A stretch of 17,286 nt of DNA. It comes from Allomyces macrogynus ATCC 38327. Taxonomy: Eukaryota > Blastocladiomycota > Blastocladiomycetes > Blastocladiales > Blastocladiaceae. Of this stretch, positions 8,961 through 17,286 are shown piece after piece. Every line of letters begins with the position of its first letter. Positions within the stretch are counted from its first letter, which is position 1. A program made the translations under genes and the position numbers. The stretch covers positions 208,984 to 226,269 of the forward strand of contig GG745383.1 in the NCBI GenBank assembly GCA_000151295.1. The letters run 5' to 3'. Under the pieces are notes generated by a model. The model saw nothing but the letters and a program-made list of their open reading frames with translations, was not told where the DNA came from and searched no databases.

Positions 8961-9272
8961 TCAAACGCGGTCAAACGTGGCACTGTGGGCGCGCGTCGAA
9001 CCATACAGGGTCCATGTTTGCCAGCGGATCAAATAGGGCGCAATTCTTGGCACCCCTTCAAGATGGGCCGGCTCGGCCTGATGTCCGGCTAGCTCACGAC
9101 ATGCACGCGGCTCAAGGTCCGCGATGATCTTGGTCCGTCCGTTTTCATCCAAAACGTCGATGGCCACGACGACGTCGTTGAAATTCACGTCAGCGAAGGG
9201 GTTCAAATCGAACATTTCCAGAGCTGGACGCCAAGGCACGCGGCCACCAAATATACCCTCGCAGGAATGCAT
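8961..9272 (-). CDS. Possible small hypothetical gene or exon fragment
   Basis: A 103-codon ORF with an ATG start. The first ~55 residues have a balanced, protein-like composition ('EMFDLNPFADVNF', 'VVVAIDVLDENGR'), unlike the Arg/Pro/Ala-rich shadow frames elsewhere. No family is recognised. It could be one exon of an unseen gene, a degraded gene fragment, or chance. No flanking exons with matching splice sites were identified with confidence. Confidence 0.25.
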   Translation of the reverse strand: MHSCEGIFGGRVPWRPALEMFDLNPFADVNFNDVVVAIDVLDENGRTKIIADLEPRACRELAGHQAEPAHLEGVPRIAPYLIRWQTWTLYGSTRAHSATFDRV

Positions 9273-9583
9273 GGGATCCGCGGCAATGCACAGGCACTCT
9301 GCCCAAGAAAACCCAGTTTGGGCGAATCATTGCGCCGTTTCATGTTTCGGCCCTGTTTCGGCCAGGACTTTGCATCGAGTTTCGCTCCAGAACACCACGC
9401 CACGGAAACCATTTCATTTCCGAGACGTCACTCTGTTCCCCGCCATTCCCCCAGTCGCGATCCAAAAGGCCCGAGTCCCGCACGCCCTGCGCGTCGCGCA
9501 CGAGCTGACCCTTAGGCCACGCCCCCGCCGAGTGTCCGCGACGCGCGACGCACCTGCCCGCAGTAGACCCCAACAAACGTCTC

Positions 9584-12109
9584 CTATCCGCTCGCGATCC
9601 GGCCCTGGTAATACCAGTGCACGCCGGCAATCGCGGCCCAGTACGCCGCATGACTAAACAGACCAAACACAAACACACATCAGTCAGTTGGCACGCGCTC
9701 GAAATAGGGGGATGTGCAAAAATTCGAAAACCACGGACATCGACCACCTGACGCCGCCAGCGCCGCCGCTCGCAATCAGGGGCGCAACGTGTCTGCGCCA
9801 TGCATCGTGCATTTGCGCGGCGATCGGGAGCGAAGCGACGCGGTCTGCAATGTCGCGCCAGGGAACGAGCGCAAGAGCGCGTGCGGCGAGCTCGCGAGCG
9901 GGGGCCAAGAATGACGCGGGGTCGGTCAGGTCTCGAGCGGTTGGCCGCGGGGGGAGCGGCGGAGGTGCCGCCGTTGAGAGCGCGCACTTGGATTCGTCGT
10001 CCTTGACGGCATCGTGAACGAGAGTTGTACCCACCGCATCGCTGTGAACAACCACGGTCCCCACGCAATCGTCGTGCACGACCACCGTGCCAGTTGCGTC
10101 ATCTTCTCCATGCACGACCACGGTCCCGTACCCTTCTCCACCCACCACACCCTCCTCATCATGCAGGACGACCGTCGCGCCCCCATCCTCGCGCACGGCC
10201 ACGGTCCCCGACACTTCGCCTACCCCCACCTCCTCCCCACGCTCCCTCTGCGCATCACTCGCCTTGGCCAGCGACGCCACATCCACATTCACTTTCCTCG
10301 TCTCCTCGACGGGCGCCGCCGCGGCCATCGCCCGCGCCTCCTTCCACGCTCTCACTTTCGGCGCCAAGACAGCCCGACGCCGTGCCGGATCCAAGATGTA
10401 CGGTGCGACCAAGTCGTGCATAACGAGTTGCGCCGCGGTCGCGCGTTTCGCCGGGTCCTTGACGGCCGCGACGGCGATAAAGTCGGCAATTGCGGATCCT
10501 GCGGCGTGCCGCGTCGTGGGTGGCGGGAGGTGCGGGATGCGGAAGAGGGCGCGCATTGGGTGCTCGGTGTGGAGGGGCGGGACGCCGTCGACGAGTTCAA
10601 TGACGGTGATCGCGAGCGACCAGATGTCGGCGGGAGTCGCGTAGGTGGTGCCAAGAACGACTTCGGGAGCCATCCAGAAGGGAGTGCCTGTGGGCATAAC
10701 GGCCGTCAGCGGGGGCGAAACGCGAAAGAGGCAGGGTGGGTGGAGGAAAGCGGACCGACAACCGTGTTGCGCGCAGCCGCACCAGTCGTCAACTGCTCGG
10801 ACACGCCAAAGTCGGCGATACGCGCGTCGCCCGCGAGACTCAGCAGGATGTTGGCACTCTTGAGGTCACTAAAGAGGTAAATTCGTTGAGTTTAGGACCC
10901 GGCACCGACTGGACAAATCCGAGACGCGCACGGACCGGTGGATAATCCCCTTGCCGTGCAAAAACACGAGCCCGAGCAATGCGCCCGCCGTGACCGCGGT
11001 CACCTCCGACTCGGTGAGCCCCGACGCGCACACGGAGGACGATCTCGAATCGAGCATGAGCGTCGCGTCGCCCGGGAACCGGCCGGGCACGATCGTGCGC
11101 GTGGTCATTGCGGCATGCGTGTCGGTTCCCGCCATGGTGTGAGAAGCCATGTTCGCAGCGACGGCGGCGCTCGCCAGGTCCGGGTGCTCGGCGAGAAGAA
11201 TGAGCACGTCCGACATGCTCCCGCCGCCGCAGTAGTCGGTCAAAATCCAAAGGCAGTGGTCGCGGCGGCAACACCCTGGATCGAGTGACAGAGGTAAGTA
11301 CGACGGCTTTATCTCGGGGTGCGAGACGAGAGCGAGGTAGTACCGAAGTACTGGACGAGATTCGAGTGCGAGCACTGGCGCAGCACGTTAATTTCGTTTT
11401 CGATCATGGCGAGCTGCGATGCGGCCTCGCGCTGGCCCGACCCGAGCGCGATTTCCTTGACTGCCAAGACGAACCCGGTCTCCTTGAGGACAGCGCGGTA
11501 GACGCTACCGAATGCGCTACATATCGGGACGAGATGCGCGCATCAGATGACTTTCGAGACGGCACGACGCGGATTCGGAACGTACCCTTGCCCGAGCTTT
11601 TCCTCGACCTTGAACAGCTCGGCTGGGTCCCGGCCCTCGGTCCCACCCGTCCACTGCAACTGCTCGTCGACGTGCACTCGCCGCTCGAAATTAAACGGCA
11701 TACTGATCTTGCGCTTGGCCTCGTCGAGCTTTTTGGCACCCAAATCTGTGTGGCTGCCCTTAGGGCTCGTGGCCGTCGGCGCACCAAGTCGCGCGTCGCT
11801 ACCCCCATCGCCGTGGCCGCCGCGCTTCCACTTGAACATGATCGTGCGCGGCGACTTGTCCTTGTCCTTGTCCTTGGTGGGCGATTTGCGTGCGTCCACG
11901 TCGGGCTTGAGCGGCGACGCGGCAGCAGCCGTGCCGTCGGCGTTGACGAGCGTCCATTGCGAGGTGCCGGGCATCACAGTCGCGGCGGGGACGGCAGCGG
12001 GTGATGCTGGAGGGCTTCCGGGAGCAATATCGGGCGCGGGACCGTCGACGGGCGGCGGTGGAGGTGGAGAAGGCGGGCCGCCGAACCGGCGGTGCAGTAT
12101 CTTGGACAT
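9584..12109 (-). CDS. STE20-family Ser/Thr kinase (MST/GCK-like) with CRIB-like motif
   Basis: Six exons in transcript order: 12109-11586, 11516-11344, 11275-10936, 10868-10756, 10687-9739 and 9653-9584, giving 722 aa. Introns are 67-85 nt. Splicing rebuilds 'LGQG|AFGSVYR', 'VQYFG|CC', 'IIHR|DLKSAN' and 'VVG|TPFWMAPE'. A disordered Pro-rich N-terminus precedes a CRIB-like motif 'ISMPFNFERRVHV' (135-147), in which the usual first His is Arg. The kinase domain is ~166-480: GxGxFG at 173-178, Lys195, catalytic Asp347 and Asn352 (HRDLKSAN), DFG 365-367 and APE 390-392, all intact. 'HPMRALFRIP' (426-435) is typical of MST/Hippo-type kinases. About 55 extra residues (~261-317) sit between helices D and E. 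The C-tail has GTVVVH repeats (543-608). The last exon adds 'HAAYWAAIAGVHWYYQG'; without that splice the ORF stops at 9684. A role in polarity or Hippo-like signalling is inferred. Confidence 0.93.
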
Positions 12110-12620
12110 TTCGGTTGGCGGCGCGTGCGATTGCACGGAGCGCGGAGCCAGGTCTCTCGCTCGGCGTGAGAGCGAGAATGCAGCAAGTTGCGTGTCGTGG
12201 CGGTGAGATGGGAGCGGGGAACGCGCATGGGTCGACGACAATGATGGTGAAAGTTGGAAGCGACGAAACTGACGAATTGGCCAAAATGATCTCAAGCAAA
12301 ACAAGGGCGAAACTGAACAGCCGATGGCGGAAAAGAGATGAAATGAAGACGACAAATACGCTCATGATCACCCTTATGATATTCGAGCTGGTCGTCTGTC
12401 CTTGTCAATCGCAAAACTGCCCACTCTGCACCTTGCTCGCGTTCGCGACTTGTTGCAATAAGTTGGGGACGATGCCTTGCACTACGGCCCGCTCGCTCGC
12501 CCGCGTGCGCCCCGACTTGCCGTGCCAGTTGTGACCCAGCCCACTTCAACCTTCAGCTGGATCAGCAGTCGAGTGTCGACCTCAAGCCAGATCAACTGCA
12601 GCCCACTTCCCCGCCCCACC
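12110..12620. promoter_or_regulatory. Divergent promoter region of kinase and FAM227 genes
   Basis: These 511 bp separate the start codons of two divergently oriented genes, so both promoters must lie here. The middle part (about 12240-12480) is less GC-rich. An inverted CCAAT (ATTGG, ~12276) is present. No TATA box and no convincing RFX X-box was found. No gene is supported inside. Confidence 0.5.
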
Positions 12621-14800
12621 ATGTCGGCTTCCGCACGTGCCTCGCCCTCGCGGCGTCGCGGCGCCCCTCCAACTCTTCGCGCACCGCCTTCGCCGACCGT
12701 CCCGCCACCAGCCGACCATTTGGCCGCACGTCGGACGGCCGCCGTCCTGCCGTCATCTCTCTCTCGGTCCGCCAGCACCGCCTCGCCGGCGTGCGTGCTC
12801 GCGCACGCGCCCGCTCCCGCGCGTGATGACGACGAGGACGAGGAGGTGCTCCCACCGCAATCCGTATCAGGCGTGACGGCGTTGCTCTCGGACGACGCGG
12901 TTGCCCGTTGGCATGACCGGTTCGCTGAGGACGCGAGTACGCTGTACTGTCGCAGCAGCTGGTGGATTTGGAGATGGCGCTGACGTTAGCGCAAATGGGT
13001 TAGGTCTTGATGTGCAGGCACTCGCGGCGCTACGCGACTCGGTCGCGCACCTCGCCTCACACCTCCGGCTCGACCGCAAGCAGAAGCCCGTCCTGCAAAT
13101 CTTGTCGGGCGCGACGGTCGCACCGACCAACAACGATGAAGACGTGGGGCCTTTGCCAGCGGCGAGACGTATGTGCCGCCATATCGTTTACGCGATGTGC
13201 CGCAAGAGGGGGGGGAGCTCACACCGCACGTCTTCCATCTAGGCCGGTCGCGGCACTCGCGGCACGCAAGCACCGTCTCCGCCCGGTTCCCGTCCGTCTC
13301 GAGTACCACCAAGACGTTTTTGACTGGCACCAGCCTGACCGAGTCGCGGCGCACGAGCACCGCGGCCCCGTCCGACACAAGCGACCTCGGCGATGACAAC
13401 GAGAGTCTCGACGACGACCGGGCCTACATGGCCGAGCACACCGTCTACCCAGGCATGGCGGCACACGGCGTGCCGACCCTCTTACCGAACGGCGTCGAGG
13501 CCGTGGATAACATCCGGGCCGTGATCGAGCACCGCGACTTGGCGAAAGGGTTCCGCCGCCGCATGCACGCGCTGCTGACGGGCGATGCCGGGATGGTGTT
13601 TGTCACGGACGTATTTTGGTGGTGCTGGATGGACCGGTTCCAGGTACACCTTTTTTTCCGCCAGGTTGGCGGTTTGGAAGAAGGAGGAAATGACGGATTG
13701 CGCACTCAACGCTAGCCCGACGCGCCCGCGATGCCAGCGCTCTTCGACCGCATTGCTGCGACCTACGTCAAGCTACTCCTCGCCGTCCCCGCACTTGACC
13801 GCGACGAGTTCGCCAAACACTTCCCCGACCTTCTCGCGGAGTCCACTTACACGTCCCTGACCAGCGCCTTCCCACGGACTCCGATGCCGGACCTAGCGCC
13901 GTTCCTCGCCGACCTGCTTGTGGAATGGACGACCGGAATCGTGCCGTACGTGGCCGCGTGGCCCAAATGGCGTGCGTTTGCGACCCCGATCACGGCAACA
14001 GTGTTGGGTGGTGGCATGACACCGCGCCACCGATCGCTTGTCGTCGACTCGGCCGCGTCGTCGCGCGCCGCATCCCGACGCGCATCGGTCGTTTCGGACG
14101 TGGGGGTATCGACAACGGCGCTCACAGGTGGCGACGATGCGGCTGCGGCGGCAGCGGCGTTCCTCGCGAATGGGCGCAGTGGCGTGAAGAAGCCGGTGAC
14201 CGAGGTGCGTTTCTGCCCGCATTGCTTCCGCGTAGTGCAACTGACCACCGTCTCCACACCTAGTCGCACCCAACAGGGCCTTCGCCACCATCGACCACGG
14301 CGCTCTTCGACACCTACCGCAACTCGCCACTCGTCGCACACCATCTGCGCACGCTCCACGCCTCCCCTTCCTCCCCGACCTCCACCACTCCAACCACCAC
14401 CCCAACCCGCGCGGGTGCCGCCATGCACATCCACGTCCCCTCGCGCACCCCCGTCCCACCCGGAACCCCAACCTACCGCGACGTTCTCTCCGTCGCCGCC
14501 CGGCACTCTCGGCGTGCGCGGCGCGCGTATGCGGCTGCCCACGATGCGGCCGCAAAAGAACGGGCAAAAGTGGCTGCCGAGGTCGCAGGCGCAGTCAAGG
14601 CCGACGAACGCGAATTGGCGCGCGTGGTCGCGCGGGGTGGGAAGGAGGTGAAGGTCGCGTGTCATGCGTTGCTCGGGTGGGATGCGGCGCGGGTCGGGGT
14701 GGAGAGAACGGCAGGGAAAAGAGGTGGGAGAGGTGGGGAAGCGGGCGCGGCGGGGGCGGGGAGGGTATATCAGCGGCTTGCGGTCGTGGCGATGCCGTGA
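12621..14800 (+). CDS. FAM227-family (FWWh domain) protein, probable cilium/flagellum-associated
   Basis: Exons 12621-12936, 13004-13103, 13160-13643, 13716-14204 and 14264-14800 give 641 aa. The start has a good context (CCACCATG). The family signature 'FWWCWMDRFQ' (291-300) joins across intron 3 to 'PDAPAMPALFDRIA' (301-314), as in FAM227 proteins ('FWW....FQPD....LFDRIA'). Next come 'FPDLLAESTYTSLTSAFP' and 'EWTTGI' (~371), then 'LFDTYRNSPLVAHHL' after intron 4, another conserved block. Upstream, 'YPGM' and 'LLPNGV' match the start of the domain. N-terminal ~110 residues and ~390-450 are Ser/Ala-rich and disordered; the C-terminus is Ala/Lys/Arg-rich and helical. The molecular function of FAM227 is unknown; expression and phylogenetic patterns tie it to motile cilia. 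Intron 2 (gtcggg donor, 56 nt) is the least certain junction, and intron 4 has an alternative in-frame acceptor 12 nt downstream. Confidence 0.9.
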
Positions 14801-15836
14801 GGGACGGACTTGGGGTCGAACTGGATGGACTTGGCGGGGTGGGCGATGTCTGTTGTTTGGTGCGTGATATGTTGCAAAAAGGAACGTTGAAGAGAGGCGA
14901 AAACAGACGAACTGAGCACCGAACGTTATTCCTCGTGCCCAGATAGCGTCTTTCTTACACCGTGTTGGAGACTCGGTTAGGAAATACTTACCAGATGAAG
15001 CCTGCAACGACGGTGCGGACCATGACCGCCGAGCCTGGCCCACTCGACGATCCTGATACTTTGAAAGAGTGGAGCCGAGTACATATTGATGTGCCTCATG
15101 AAAAGCACAACGAGGCGACGGACATTTGAGAGTTACTGTCGGGAAAGCGTTCCGTTTCCAAGGGAGGCACTTTGAATGAGCCTCGAATCTAATCGAGGCA
15201 GGGAAAGCAAGAATGGCTATCGAGTATGCACCAAGCTGCTCGTTGATCTTTGCCGGGATCGGGGTCAACGCCAAACTGAGGTTCATGCAACCAAGGATGT
15301 TGGTGTGAGACATGCGAGACGCGTCAGTGTTACTGATTTCCTTACATCAAAGAAGCTGTGACTTTCGTCAAAACGCTGGCACTGTGCTGTCCGTCACTGG
15401 TGTTTTGACCATCACCACAACAGCAATGAAGGAGCTTCCCTCCACCTCCTCGCCCACGCTCCACCCGCCTTTCCAATCCTCTCTCTGTCTCCTAACTCCA
15501 CGATGCAGCCATCGTCTACAAGCGCAAGAAGCTCCAGCGGGCTGAAATCGTGAAGTCCAACAAGACCAGCAGCGCTGCAAGGAAAGGAATATCAGAGCGC
15601 GTTTTTGTGTGTTACCAATCAACAGCCTGTTTCCAGCTCGACTTAATCTCGTGCAGCCCCCATCCAATGAATAAACACATGCGACCCGCCCCCAACCAAA
15701 TGCTCCGCATCTTCTCCGCCCTTGGGCGGGCCCAACCAACAGGGATAAAACTATGTACAACATCGAACAACTCGCACGCGCGCGTGCGCATCTCTGCACA
15801 CTCCACTTCACGTCCCTTGGCTTCGCGCCGACCCAC
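14801..15836. other. Convergent spacer without a supported gene
   Basis: About 1 kb between the 3' ends of the FAM227 and NBR1-like genes, less GC-rich than either. It includes a short perfect hairpin (GCCTCGA/TCGAGGC, 15180-15199) and a CCGCCC-TT-GGGCGG palindrome (15716-15729). On the - strand the frame from 15313 stays open through this region and into the antisense of FAM227; its first ~130 codons have ordinary amino-acid composition but match nothing recognised. Confidence 0.45.
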
Positions 15837-17198
15837 TCACAGCATCTCAAACGAATGCACCGACGACGCCGACTCGTCATCGCTTTCGTCCTCGACCGCC
15901 GCCTCGTACTGCTCATCGAGCGACGCGCGCGGGTTGGGCTCGTCCTCGAAAATCGGTGCCGACGCGGCCGTGACCGCGGGCGACGCCATGCGGCCGTCGT
16001 CGTCCATGACAATCGTCGCGGGCAGATCGACGGCGGGCGCCGCTGTCGTGCTCGTGGTGGCGGCGGTTGCGTTGGTCGTGGTCGACGAGACGGCCGACGA
16101 GAGCGATGCGAGCGAGTGCACCGACGCGGTCTCGGCGCGGTCCTCGTCCTCGGCCTCGCGGGTCGCGACTTGGTCGTGACTCTCCTGGTCTCTGTCAGCC
16201 GCAACGTCGCGCAGGACGGCGGCCGTGATGTCGGCCTGAATCTCCTTGGGCTCGGGGTCGGCGGCGGCCACGTCGCGCAGCACCGCGGCCGTGATCACTT
16301 GGTCGAGCGAGAACGCGGCGGGCGCTTCAGGCTCGTGCTCGACTCCCCGTTCCGTCTCCACCTGGGCCCCGTCGTCCTTCTTGGTGAGCTCGTGGACCAT
16401 GGGCGTCTCGTCCTCCATGGCCTCCTGCAGGTGCTCGGCAGCATCGAGCAGCTTCTGCAAATGGTCGAGCGCCGTGAGCGCCTGGTTCAGATGGCCGTCG
16501 ACGTGCGCGGCCGTGGGGTCCTCATGGTCGTCCTTGTCCTCGCTGGCCTCGGCGTTGCTTGCCTCGTCGGCGTTGGTTGTCGTCGCATCGAGCAGCGCCT
16601 TCTCCACCACCTCACGGGGCTTGGACACCGACGGCGACGGCATAGCCTCGGCGGCAGCAACGATCAGCGGCGGCTCAGCGGCGCCATCGTGCCGCAACCC
16701 GCCGTCCTCGCGCATCTCCTGCGCGCGCTCGCCAACCGCGCCGACATCCGCAATTTCCTGCGGCACGTGCTCGGCAACCGCAACGACATTCCCCATTTCC
16801 TGCGCGCGCTCGACCGCGACGACATCCACATTGACGCGCTGGCCAAACTTGATCACGTTGCATGCGTCGCCATCTACCACAATCGCATTGTCCGGGAACA
16901 CGTCGACCATTGGCGTGCGCGTGCCTGGCACACACGGCACGGCCAGCCGCCAGTACGACAGGCACCGGCCCGGCTTGTGCATTGGTGCGAGCGGGACCGA
17001 CACGGTCACGTCGTGGCCCGGCGCGACCGATCCGACGTGCACAGTCTGGTAGAGCGGCGAGAGCGGTGCCGGTTCGCCCGACAGGTGCACGAGCAAAGTG
17101 GTCGCGGGCCACGCCGTGTGCCCCACGTTGAGCAGCCGCCACACCTTGACATGGGTCGTGTCACCGGCAGGCACTAAGAGCATGCATGCGCAAAACAT
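15837..17198 (-). CDS. NBR1-type Ig-like (N_BRCA1_IG) domain protein, possibly 5'-partial
   Basis: A 453-codon ORF starts at the ATG at 17198, but the Ig domain lacks its usual first strand, and a cttag acceptor at 17174-17175 suggests that an upstream exon may lie outside the window. Domain evidence (residues ~10-108): 'VKVWRLLNVGHTAWP' (17-31), 'VAPGHDVTVSVPL' (58-70) and 'KPGRCLSYWRL' (75-85), matching the NBR1 central domain pattern (K.WR..N.G...WP ... V.PG ... PG...SYWRL). This domain occurs in the autophagy receptor NBR1 and in ILRUN; fungal NBR1-like proteins deliver cargo to the vacuole. No ZZ or PB1 domain is visible. The acidic C-terminal region has a 14-aa repeat (ERAQEM...), a helical Leu/Ala-rich segment, a 22-aa duplication (ITAAVLRDVAA) and a Ser/Asp-rich tail ending FEML. 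No clear LIR motif was identified. Autophagy function is inferred from the domain only. Confidence 0.85.
   Translation of the reverse strand: MFCACMLLVPAGDTTHVKVWRLLNVGHTAWPATTLLVHLSGEPAPLSPLYQTVHVGSVAPGHDVTVSVPLAPMHKPGRCLSYWRLAVPCVPGTRTPMVDVFPDNAIVVDGDACNVIKFGQRVNVDVVAVERAQEMGNVVAVAEHVPQEIADVGAVGERAQEMREDGGLRHDGAAEPPLIVAAAEAMPSPSVSKPREVVEKALLDATTTNADEASNAEASEDKDDHEDPTAAHVDGHLNQALTALDHLQKLLDAAEHLQEAMEDETPMVHELTKKDDGAQVETERGVEHEPEAPAAFSLDQVITAAVLRDVAAADPEPKEIQADITAAVLRDVAADRDQESHDQVATREAEDEDRAETASVHSLASLSSAVSSTTTNATAATTSTTAAPAVDLPATIVMDDDGRMASPAVTAASAPIFEDEPNPRASLDEQYEAAVEDESDDESASSVHSFEML
16204..16295 (-). repeat. 66-bp in-frame duplication within the NBR1-like gene
   Basis: Two copies of a 26-bp segment (16204-16229 and 16270-16295; both begin ACGTCGCGCAG and end GGCCGTGAT) lie 66 bp apart. 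They encode ITAAVLRDVAA twice with a 22-residue period. Near-identity at DNA level over the core suggests a recent or conserved tandem duplication. Confidence 0.8.
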
Positions 17199-17286
17199 GG
17201 GAGATCGACTAGAGCAATTCGATCACACCTCCGAGCAACACAGCTAATCCGACCCCTCATAAATTACCACCTATCATGTTTGCTCT

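Larger units (their letters stand above)
8236..9583. other. Long spacer between the WOPR and kinase genes
   Basis: About 1.35 kb upstream of WOPR and downstream of the kinase. It has a 14-C run (8912-8925), a tandem GGTCAAACG pair (~8960-8980), a duplicated TGTTTCGGCC (~9343-9363) and a CRE-like GACGTCA (~9424). One short - strand ORF (8961-9272) is listed separately. Open frames elsewhere here have no recognisable content. Long upstream regions are common for fungal WOPR genes, so much of this may be regulatory. Confidence 0.45.

Noticed and set aside
8367..9092. 241-codon + strand frame upstream of WOPR
   Set aside because: No early ATG, composition shifts along its length, crosses a poly-C tract, and no recognisable motif.
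9340..10068. - strand frame overlapping the kinase 3' end
   Set aside because: Arg/Cys-rich shadow frame; the kinase frame and its terminal exon explain the region.
14984..14992. ATACTTACC, identical to the conserved 5' end of U1 snRNA
   Set aside because: No stem-loop I sequence (AUCANGAAG), no 5' splice-site-pairing context beyond 9 nt, and no convincing Sm site follows; one chance hit of 9 nt is plausible in 17 kb.
15753..17177. 474-codon + strand frame
   Set aside because: Arg/His/Val-rich shadow of the NBR1-like gene, whose - strand frame contains the recognisable Ig domain.

Overview
The window looks like nuclear DNA of a GC-rich zoosporic (flagellated) fungus. Three things suggest this. 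(1) Genes are monocistronic, lie on both strands and carry many short introns (56-85 nt) with CTGAC/CTAAC-type branch points. (2) One gene encodes a WOPR (Gti1/Pac2/Wor1) regulator, a family known essentially from fungi. (3) Another encodes a FAM227 (FWWh-domain) protein, a family associated with ciliated organisms. Together these fit Blastocladiomycota or Chytridiomycota. The species cannot be named from the sequence, and the lineage call is inference.

Layout, left to right: a 5'-truncated + strand gene with a possible shugoshin-like coiled coil (84-2097); a gene-poor spacer with a perfect hairpin; a + strand protein with three RanBP2-type zinc fingers and a presequence-like N-terminus (2838-4135); a spacer holding a ~276 bp element with ~78 bp terminal inverted repeats, a likely MITE (4262-4537); a tRNA-Arg(UCU) gene on the - strand (4766-4839); a REX4-type DEDDh exonuclease on + (5109-6295); a WOPR transcription factor on - (6372-8235), convergent with REX4 at 76 bp; a 1.3 kb spacer; a STE20-family kinase on - with a CRIB-like motif and a loop insertion (9584-12109); a 0.5 kb divergent promoter region; a FAM227 gene on + (12621-14800); a 1.0 kb convergent spacer; and an NBR1-type Ig-domain gene on - that may run off the right edge (15837-17198).

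The spliced models were built by hand. For the five multi-exon genes with closed models the exon lengths sum to a multiple of three, and for the REX4, WOPR, kinase and FAM227 genes the joins rebuild family motifs across the introns. The genes do not form an operon or an obvious cluster. They cover chromosome or rRNA housekeeping, development, signalling, cilium and autophagy-like roles. No new defence, metabolic or mobile system was found. The best leads are the MITE-like element, an unusual 5' splice-site consensus (GTNCGT), the FAM227 gene in a fungus, and the odd architectures of the kinase and WOPR proteins.
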